In this document: piece after piece, positions 57,505-64,000 of the stretch
Position numbering within the stretch: position 1 is the stretch's first letter
How the letters are laid out: every line of letters starts with the position of its first letter
NCBI GenBank assembly: GCA_027627225.1
Contig: CM051032.1
Location: forward strand, 66,133,137-66,197,136
DNA length: 64,000 nucleotides
Reading direction: 5' to 3'
Origin: Congeria kusceri
Taxonomy: Eukaryota > Mollusca > Bivalvia > Myida > Dreissenidae
Notes under the pieces: generated by a model
Database searches by the model: none
Told to the model about the DNA's origin: nothing
What the model saw: the letters and a program-made list of their open reading frames with translations, nothing else
Translations under genes and position numbers: made by a program

Positions 57505-57755
57505 TTTATATCAAGAACAAATCCAAGCTATATCAGGTTGTAAACTACAACAGGTATGTTAGCTACAAGAAAGACGTTGAAAATGATGACTTTCTCTATT
57601 TTATCGAAGCTGCTGTTGCGGCCGCTGTTTCAGCACCAAAATCACCACAGCACCCTCGACGCTACGCTACCAGCAGGTTGCAATGTAGACTTTGCTACAT
57701 ACTGTGCCAACTAGAACCAACGTGCGGCATGTTATTTCAGTTTGTTCTACTGTAG
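57505..57755 (+). CDS. Cytoplasmic tail exon
   Basis: GTTATTTCAG acceptor at 57504; the phase-1 join to the membrane exon gives ISI-V-YIKNKSKLYQVVNYNRYV, then SYKKDVENDDFLYFIEAAV, AAAVSAPKSPQHPRRYATS and ending CGMLFQFVLL stop. The basic residues right after the helix obey the positive-inside rule. DVENDDFLYFIEAA resembles DDLEDDALLYFLKEE of the tail exons in units 2-4, which ties this gene to the rest of the array. Six tyrosines are present; YQVV and YFIE are generic SH2-type sites. Downstream, AATAAA at 57889 could be the polyadenylation signal. Confidence 0.65.
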
Positions 57756-57888
57756 TCTCCTAGCTCAGTTGTCGTTCGTCGCTCTCTCTGTACACCCCTG
57801 CAACGTGTTCAATAACAAAAATCTCGTCAAAACGGGAAAAAATGTATTTAACGCACACTAAAGATGATTTGTATGACCACAAGCATAG

Positions 57889-57894
57889 AAATAA
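57889..57894 (+). promoter_or_regulatory. Possible polyadenylation signal
   Basis: AATAAA lies 134 bp after the stop of the cytoplasmic exon. In AT-rich DNA this hexamer is common, so support is limited to position. Confidence 0.35.
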
Positions 57895-57899
57895 AGAAG

Positions 57900-59080
57900 A
57901 CATGGTTTTTAAATGATCATAAATGGGGAAAATACAAATTTTAATTCCTATCAATGGAACGTTTTTCATGCTTATTTACGCTGATGGAATCAGTTCGCAG
58001 ATGTAAACAAAATGGACAGAGAGGATGGTATTGTGCGTTGCGTTTCTTATTTTATGATCATGTGACTCAAATCACGTGAGTTGGGACTACTTTTCGAGCC
58101 AACTACAGAGGTGAATGGAATGTAGCCGGCGAGCAAAAGATTGGTGTGACTGGTGTAGATGTTCTGCATCATCTGTTAAATGTTCCCAGTTACAAATCTC
58201 ATACTTAAAATGATCCGGTTCATCTCAGCACAACCATTATTTTATTCACGTTGCATTTATAGTGTTGTACATGTTATATGTACTGTATATATAATTTATA
58301 ATATTATTGTATTATTTGTCTCATTTCTCGTTGCTTGAATATATAATTCGGCATTGCATTGTGAGATTTCATATAGCACCTGAAATCGATGTTTAAAGAC
58401 TATTCAAAAATAGAAAATTAGTGGTTTGGTGGTATAAAATACCAACACAAAGACTTTTTCCCAAATATAACTATTTTGCAACTGTCTGTGGTGATAAAAT
58501 GTTGGCATACAAATTACAGACTTGTATTCTGGATTTTGAAATATATCTTCTCTCAAAGTCATCTATAATTATAAAAAAGTATGGAGTTTAACTCCGCACA
58601 AAACGTTAAACAAAAACAAATTAATATTACAGACCGAACGTCAGTCCTAATACTATAATGCAAGTCATCTCCGTAGCCGGGCTATGATGTTTCATTTGAA
58701 TACTTTAAAATTATGCCAAACAATTAGGCCGGGAGTGTGAACGGACGCAATGGCGGAATTACTCGATACCTGGTTTGAAGTACAAAGCAAAATATAATAA
58801 AGTAGCGAGTTACTAAAGGTTGACAGATGCATAGAGAAACGAAAGAAAGTACGTTAATCTTGTTATAACATATTACGATATAGATATTACATCTTAAATG
58901 GCGTAAACATATAGATTCATTATAGCGTTGTTATAAACAGTGAATTATTTCTTATTTGAATTAATATGAAATACAGTTGGCTTGTTTTATCAGTGACTTG
59001 ATCAGCTATGAAAGATAATGAATTTCCAGATGCGACACAAATATTTCTTATTTGAAACTGTACAAGACGTCAAGACGTTA
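57900..59080. other. AT-rich DNA with no supported gene
   Basis: No exon, RNA or recognised repeat; it separates the receptor array from the transposon-rich right end. Confidence 0.5.
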
Positions 59081-59085
59081 CGTGT

Positions 59086-59330
59086 GCAATAATGCTGCTC
59101 ATGTGTGCAATAATGCTGTTCATGTGTGCAATAATGCTGTTCATGTGTGCAATAATGCTGTTCATGCGTGCAATAATGCTGTTCATGTGTGCTATAATTC
59201 TGTTCATTTGTGCAATAATTCTGTTCATGTGTGCAATAATGCTGTTAATGTGTGCAATAATGTTGTTCATGTGTGCAATAATTATGTTCATGTGTGCAAT
59301 AATGCTGTTCATGTAGGCAATAATGCTGTC
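59086..59330. repeat. 21-bp minisatellite
   Basis: About twelve copies of GTGCAATAATGCTGTTCATGT with few substitutions. Because 21 is a multiple of three and no frame has a stop, several frames stay open on both strands (CNNAVHV, CAIMLFM, IIAHMNS heptads). These are artefacts unless expression is shown. Confidence 0.95.
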
Positions 59331-59339
59331 CAGTAGGTG

Positions 59340-60080
59340 CTTGACGCGAAGCACTTGACGTAAGGTCGCTGTACCATCTGCAGGCTATGCCTTGTTGCAG
59401 CACTCGATGAAAGGCTTCATACTGTCCTATTAACACACTTTAAGCTGAATAATGTCGTCAAACTGCTCTGGGCCTCCATTTGCAATGTTTTAAATGTCTG
59501 TCTTCACTGGTACCTGAAATCAGTCCAGCAGACGTTCATAGCAAGACAAATCAAACCCAATAAAAAAGATGGGCACGCAAAAACATAGTTTCTTACCAGA
59601 GACAGATAGTTAATTTAAAACATAAAACCTTACTGAGCTGAGTTCTGAACTCAATTTGACAAAATGTCTTTTGTTATGTAAAAGTGTATATACAATGTTT
59701 GAATTAATTTTTAAAAAATTAGAAAAAATATTAGTCATAACTAAAAGGGGATTTTCTAAAGGTAGATAAACTTTAGTATATAAACAACTTCATCTGCGTT
59801 TAATAGAAACTATGCCGAATAGGTTAGCAGGAAGGCAATTGTCTGTGACGTATTTAATTTTTGAATTATGTTTGAATGTTACACATTACATTTTAAATAT
59901 AATAATGATTGCAGTAGTTGAACATTCGTGAACCAAACATATATCTGCTGCCACATAAATCTTTGTGAAAAGATTATTTATTGTTCTGGTTATTTATAAC
60001 TTATGCATTTCTTTTATTTTTTTTTAATTCGCCTAAAATATACAGCGTATTATTAGGCCTACAGCTCGAGAGCTCCGTAT
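59340..60080. other. No supported gene
   Basis: A short inverted pair GTGCTTGACGCGAAGCAC lies at 59337-59354. The rest is AT-rich with no evident function. Confidence 0.45.
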
Positions 60081-61194
60081 ACTCCCGTCACACCGGACTG
60101 GCATCCTTACTGCTACCAAAACAGTCAGTGTTTGGAAAACGCCGATAGTTGCAGTAGGAACGCCAATGCTTTTTCTTAAAATAAATAAAAATTCCTGTAA
60201 TCCGTCACACCGGGGTCTGCTATCTGTTTTCTTCACGTGTACACGGCGTTCACACCGCGACCTAAAGCTAGGAGTCCACTTGAGCTGCGACATAATCGCG
60301 CGAGAAGGCGTTTGTTTCACTTTACTTGTCGCATACTTTCGACAAGAACTAGGAAGTTGAATCGTTTTGCCGTAAAAAAAAAAAATGACCAGTTGGAACC
60401 AAATGGCACAAATCGGCGCTAAACACCGATTTGACGCCCTCAATGTTTTAAAAATGTTAAAATGTGGACGGCGGCAAATTGATCGCCTGTCATGAGAGGT
60501 TTTTTAACTAACGGGAGCCAATTAAGTGTAATTTATCGCCAATTTTTAAAAGTGCATCGCATTTTGGCTGCAACAGGAGTGCACTAGCGTCGACCTATCC
60601 ATTAGGCGGACCGCTAACTACGGGTTGGCGCAAAACATTGCCATCTCGGCGATATAGCGCCCCCAAAGGCGTCAGTTTGATCCAAACTTTCTATTGTCAC
60701 CAAGGTTTCGCGCCGGTAGGCGCCTGTACGTGAATCGTTTGCGCTACCCCGCGCTATAATTGCGATTGTTTGTTGGAAGTTGTCGATACATCGGTGCAAG
60801 TACACGCCATATTCTGGACATTTGGCGCCCATAAATACCGAGCCCTCTCTCACGCTCATCAGACCCCATTTTGCCTCCGAGGATTCAACACCGAAGCCAA
60901 TTTCTGAATTAAAATCAAGTACGTTTGGACAAAATTCTGTATTATATGCATGTAAATATGACAACATTTTGATAGTCTAGATACATATATATTTCTTACG
61001 ACAGAGAAATATTTTTGAATAAGTGAATTCATGTATAATCATTTCTGTCCGTACTGTCCTCACGTAAAAGATTTTATCCATACTTTCATATCTGCATCGT
61101 TGTGGATTATGCCTCACATGAAAGGACACGGAAACCAAAGGAAGACTAAGAACAAAGGCCAGGATCAAGATCTTGGGGGAAACCTCCGAATAGA

Positions 61195-61450
61195 GAAAAC
61201 GGCCAACTTGTGACCAACAGGAATGACCTTACTGAACTTGGTGTCCTATCCCTACATGCAAGAAGTCAGCCACTCGAGCAATTCTTCAAACATTTCTGGA
61301 GACAGCCTGTTTTAGTGTTTAAACCTTGCCCTGTCATGGGTTCTGAGCTCCTCCATGAGGGTATTTTATTGGCCTCGCTCAGCTCGGACCTGGGCATTGA
61401 GCATGGGTCGGATTCACCACTGATGCTTCCTGCTTCTCTTTGCACTTTAA
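61195..61450 (-). pseudogene. Second Harbinger transposase fragment (N-terminal region)
   Basis: Minus-strand translation gives IRPMLNAQVRAERGQ, stop, NTLMEELRTHDRARFKH, stop, NRLSPEMFEELLEWLT, two stops, DTKFSKVIPVGHKLAV. This is the region before the catalytic core of Harbinger (DDE_4) transposases, equivalent to PELKQEDLASFLNTLRVPPE in the copy at 62.5 kb. It lies downstream of that copy's C-terminal part, so it belongs to another, older insertion. The catalytic part was not found. Confidence 0.7.
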
Positions 61451-61785
61451 GGCTATATCTACTTTAAGTTTATAATAACTTAGCACTTCATACACTCTCA
61501 TAGCCTTCCGATGAAGAATAAGTACAACTGCCCCTAGGTCAGTGTTCATGGTGACACTTGCTGCACCTGACATTCTGTCATTAATTCCTCTGGATCGGCA
61601 GTTTATATATAGCGGCGGACATAGCTATAAAATACTATTTGGACGACCTTTGGCGTCACCTAAGCATTTAATGTCGCCAATACGCCCCAAAACATCGCAA
61701 ACATCGCAAAATGAGAAAGTATTATCGCTAAGTACCCGATCGTTAGATGGTACTGACGCCATTAATCGCCAGATGTTCGCGCAAA

Positions 61786-62784
61786 CTAGTGCAACCTTGG
61801 TGCCAACATAGTCCCCAACAGAACCTGCCAACGCTGGGCTAGAATACCGACGGCATTATCAACCATTCTTCTGCCACGGGAGATGCGGTAGTTGTAGATT
61901 CGCTGTTCTTTTGTAATGTTTCGTGCTGCGAAGGGCTTCATCATATAGGTCCGGAGACCAAAGGTATCGTCGCCAAGGAGGAAGTATGGGGTATTCTGGT
62001 TGTCATGCGGTAGAGGTGCCGGTGCTGGAAAGCCTATTGATCCATCTGAGAGACACTCTTTAAGTATTGAGTCAGTGAAGATCATGGCATTAGGCATGTA
62101 GCCATCTCCACCCATATCTATCCATAAGAAGTTGTAGTCAGCATCTACTAGTCTCATTAATACGATGGAGAAGAATTCCTTGTAGGTGTGGTACAGGCTC
62201 CCACTTTTGGCTGCTTTCTTATGGGTATGTGCTTTTCATCAAGTTCTCCGCATGCGTGAGGGACGTTTCAGCAGCGCTTGTCGAATTTTCCGCCACTGTA
62301 ATCCATTCTCCAGGAGTGGTAGGGCACTTCATTACTTCATCCTTGTGCTCGTCTACGATGGCTTGACATACTTACTTAACCGCGAGAGAAAAAGTATTTG
62401 CTGGTAGTCGGAAGTCATGCTGGAGTAAACGTCTCCAGAAGCCAGATGGCGTAGAGTGGTTGTCCACGGGTTGATGGCTTTACTGTAGTTGTTATCCTGC
62501 TTGGTGATACGTTAGCGGAGCCTGGTAAGCAACTGATCAAACATTTCTGGTGGGACCCTAAGGGTGTTCAGGAACGATGCAAGATCTTCTTGTTTCAACT
62601 CAGGGATGAGGCGATTGTGGTGACCGAACTGTTCTCTGCGGACTTCACCGAACCACGGTTTAACCCAGCATCTTCTTTGCCTTGCCCTCCTCTTTTTTCG
62701 CAGACGTACAGCTAGTTGATTGTCATTTTCCTGCTGCTGCTGCTGCTGGACAAGAATCATGTGTTGTAACAATACATTATCCAT
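61786..62784 (-). pseudogene. PIF/Harbinger transposase (DDE_4), inactivated
   Basis: The N-terminal part (62784-62515) has MDNVLLQHMILVQQQQQQ, a basic stretch, WVKPWFGEVRREQFGHHNRL and PPEMFDQLLTRLR. A TAA at 62512-62514, then RITKQDNNYSKAINPWTTTL RHLASG continues the frame; at least three frameshifts follow (QAIVDEHKDEVMKC; HACGELDEKHIPIRK; KSGSLYHTYKEFFSIVL). The C-terminal part (62157-61786) is open: MRLVDADYNFLWIDMGGDG, PHDNQNTPYFLLGDDTFGLR and ISRGRRMVDNAVGILAQRWQ. The aspartates of LDEKH and GDD and the RMVDNAVG block correspond to the DDE core; the typical E/NAFG position reads DNAVG. Harbinger transposases cut and rejoin DNA at TWA targets; this copy cannot be translated whole. Confidence 0.9.
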
Positions 62785-62879
62785 TTCTTCTTTGACAATA
62801 ACAAATATACATTACGTCCTGATGGCTTTGAGAGACACTGATAAATATAAACTACTGATAAATATAAACTAAAATATTG

Positions 62880-63480
62880 GGTTCTATTATGAAAGCCATG
62901 GTCGCCAAAGGGACGCGCTAGGAACTCGGTGCAAGCGCCATGGTCGTATAGGGAACCCCAAAGAAACGCTATGAACGTTGAAAGGACGCATGTGGACGTC
63001 AAAGGGTCGCAGACAAAAAATATTTTCGATAACAAACGCACTGACGCCGTTGTAAGGACGCCATGAACGCGATAAGTCGTGATTAGAACCCCATAGACGT
63101 ACTAAGAACGCAATATGGTCTCCCTAGGGTCTCCGGGCGGTCTATGAGCCAATTCTCTGCGTTTCCACGGCGACTCTAGTCTCCAGGCGGTCTATGAGCC
63201 AATTCTCTGCGTTTCCACGGCGACTCTAGTCCGTCTATACTACGTCCCTCTGGCGTTCTTCGCGTTCATACCGCGTTGATTCTGCATCCATGGCGTCTTC
63301 ACGGCGATCCTATGGCGTTTACTTTGAACATGTCAAAACATGTCCAAAATAGTCGCCGTCGGTCGGCGACTTAAGGGGTCCTTGGGGTTCTCATGGCGTC
63401 TTCCTGCGTTCTCACGACCACCCCATGGCGACCATGGTGATCCTACCGCGTCCTGGGTCGCCAAAAGAATGCAGTAAGAA
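62880..63480. repeat. GC-rich sub-terminal region of the Harbinger element
   Basis: The first half repeats GGACGC and GAACGC words (AAAGGACGC, AAGGACGCC, AAGAACGC), and the second half their complements (GGCGTTCT, GCGTTC, ATGGCGTC), forming a loose large inverted repeat. At 63129-63231 a unit of about 52 bp (TCCRGGCGGTCTATGAGCC to GGCGACTCTAGT) is repeated twice in tandem. Such arrays are common next to transposon ends. Confidence 0.7.
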
Positions 63481-63539
63481 CGCCAGTCCTGTGTGACTGG
63501 GGTATAAGAACGCCAGTCCGGTGTGACGAGGATATTAGA

Positions 63540-64000
63540 AAGACGTTCACTTCATAGTTTAATATGAGGCGGGAAATTCCTTTCAAAAGAATTGATTTCA
63601 ATAAATCAATGCATTGCATTTCCCCAACAATCCATGTTAGCATCGTCGTTAACGGTAAGAAATTTCAATGAAAAGTCATTTTGTGTTACATCAAGTATCA
63701 CTATTGATCGACAGAGTGCCGTACTTTTATGGTTTATGAAATGCAAACCCTGAACCCAATACATTAAACATCTCATCGGGCGCCTGTAATGGCATGTGTG
63801 ATTTATGAATAGTTATAAAAATATTACGATATGCCTATTATACCATGATAGAAAATCTGTTCAAAGAAGTTTGATGATTGTAATGTCATGGTAGATTTAT
63901 GTTTGTTAATTCTAAAATATCATGATTATTAACTTTAGCTTTGATGGTAAAGATGCTCAAAAGTGAAGATGCTCTCAAGTCGAGATGGACACACAACAAA
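63540..64000. other. AT-rich flank with no supported gene
   Basis: Sequence returns to the AT-rich background beyond the inverted end; nothing recognised. Confidence 0.5.

Larger units (their letters stand above)
60086..63528 (-). mobile_element. PIF/Harbinger element, decayed and probably nested
   Basis: CGTCACACCGGACTGGC (60086-60102) is matched inverted by GCCAGTCCGGTGTGACG (63512-63528), with related sub-terminal copies at 60.20 and 63.48 kb. Between them lie Harbinger transposase remains on the minus strand. The element is clearly more GC-rich than its surroundings. Outer borders may extend a little beyond the inverted pair and no target duplication was identified. Confidence 0.6.

Noticed and set aside
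59052..59354. Cysteine/histidine heptad protein CNNAVHV
   Set aside because: It is a frame of the 21-bp minisatellite with equal openness on the other strand and no start or splice context.
60033..60443. 136-codon minus-strand frame at the Harbinger end
   Set aside because: It covers terminal repeat sequence and an A-run; no protein similarity is apparent.
60614..60967. 117-codon minus-strand frame
   Set aside because: GC-rich transposon DNA; I could not match it to the Harbinger second protein (Myb/SANT-like), so it is not called.

Overview
The window looks like AT-rich, intron-bearing metazoan DNA, most probably from a bivalve mollusc. The reasons are the many short interspersed repeats of kinds I associate with bivalve genomes: a CCGTCCGTCTGT-led array followed by AAGGTCAAGGTCA-bearing units, a repeat ending in an AGCTCACC/CTCAGGTGA palindrome, and four-half-site AGTGTCGTCC palindromes. 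Coding signal is present only as short exons with GT/AG borders. There are no operons or bacterial gene layout. A dreissenid is a guess I cannot prove. All exon borders are read by eye.

The backbone is a tandem array of four diverged copies (units 1-4) of one locus on the + strand. Unit 1 is about 3.4-15.4 kb and heavily interrupted, unit 2 about 17.7-26.0 kb, unit 3 about 30.6-44.2 kb and unit 4 about 44.4-57.8 kb. Units 3 and 4 are close in sequence; units 1 and 2 are older. The locus appears to be a single-pass membrane receptor family. The best copy is at 54.8-57.8 kb: two Ig-like ectodomain exons, a transmembrane exon and a cytoplasmic exon, all joined in phase 1. It carries in-frame stops before the membrane helix, so it is either a pseudogene or a secreted form. 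Other units keep only parts: signal-peptide exons (45.8 kb; a split one at 31.9 kb), a LDDLEDDALLYFLK exon (23.1, 39.5, 50.4 kb), a GC-rich KCVSEALER exon (23.8, 40.3, 51.2 kb), basic and terminal tail exons (24.5-24.7, 40.9, 44.1, 51.9, 15.0-15.3 kb) and two tyrosine-rich terminal exons (9.4 and 25.7 kb). I do not recognise the family. A rapidly turning over recognition or immunity locus is an inference from the architecture.

Other genes are foreign fragments between units: a RecQ-like helicase pseudogene (9.8-10.3 kb), an FN3-like exon with a broken duplicate on the minus strand (12.0-12.65 kb), and at the right end PIF/Harbinger transposase remnants on the minus strand (61.2-62.8 kb) inside inverted ends at about 60.09 and 63.53 kb.

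Mobile DNA dominates. A 3.93-kb element with matching inverted ends lies at 26.10-30.03 kb and contains a broken gene of the DNCxGQNKNN/GHTK protein family. A hAT-like element (35.97 kb), a Harbinger-like MITE with TTA duplications (6.47 kb), and an 0.8-kb dispersed element found in units 1 and 3 can be delimited against empty sites in sister units. Tandem arrays occupy 3.86-4.93, 15.48-16.74, 16.74-17.44 and 59.09-59.33 kb. The first 5 kb carries three long hairpin (foldback) sequences.
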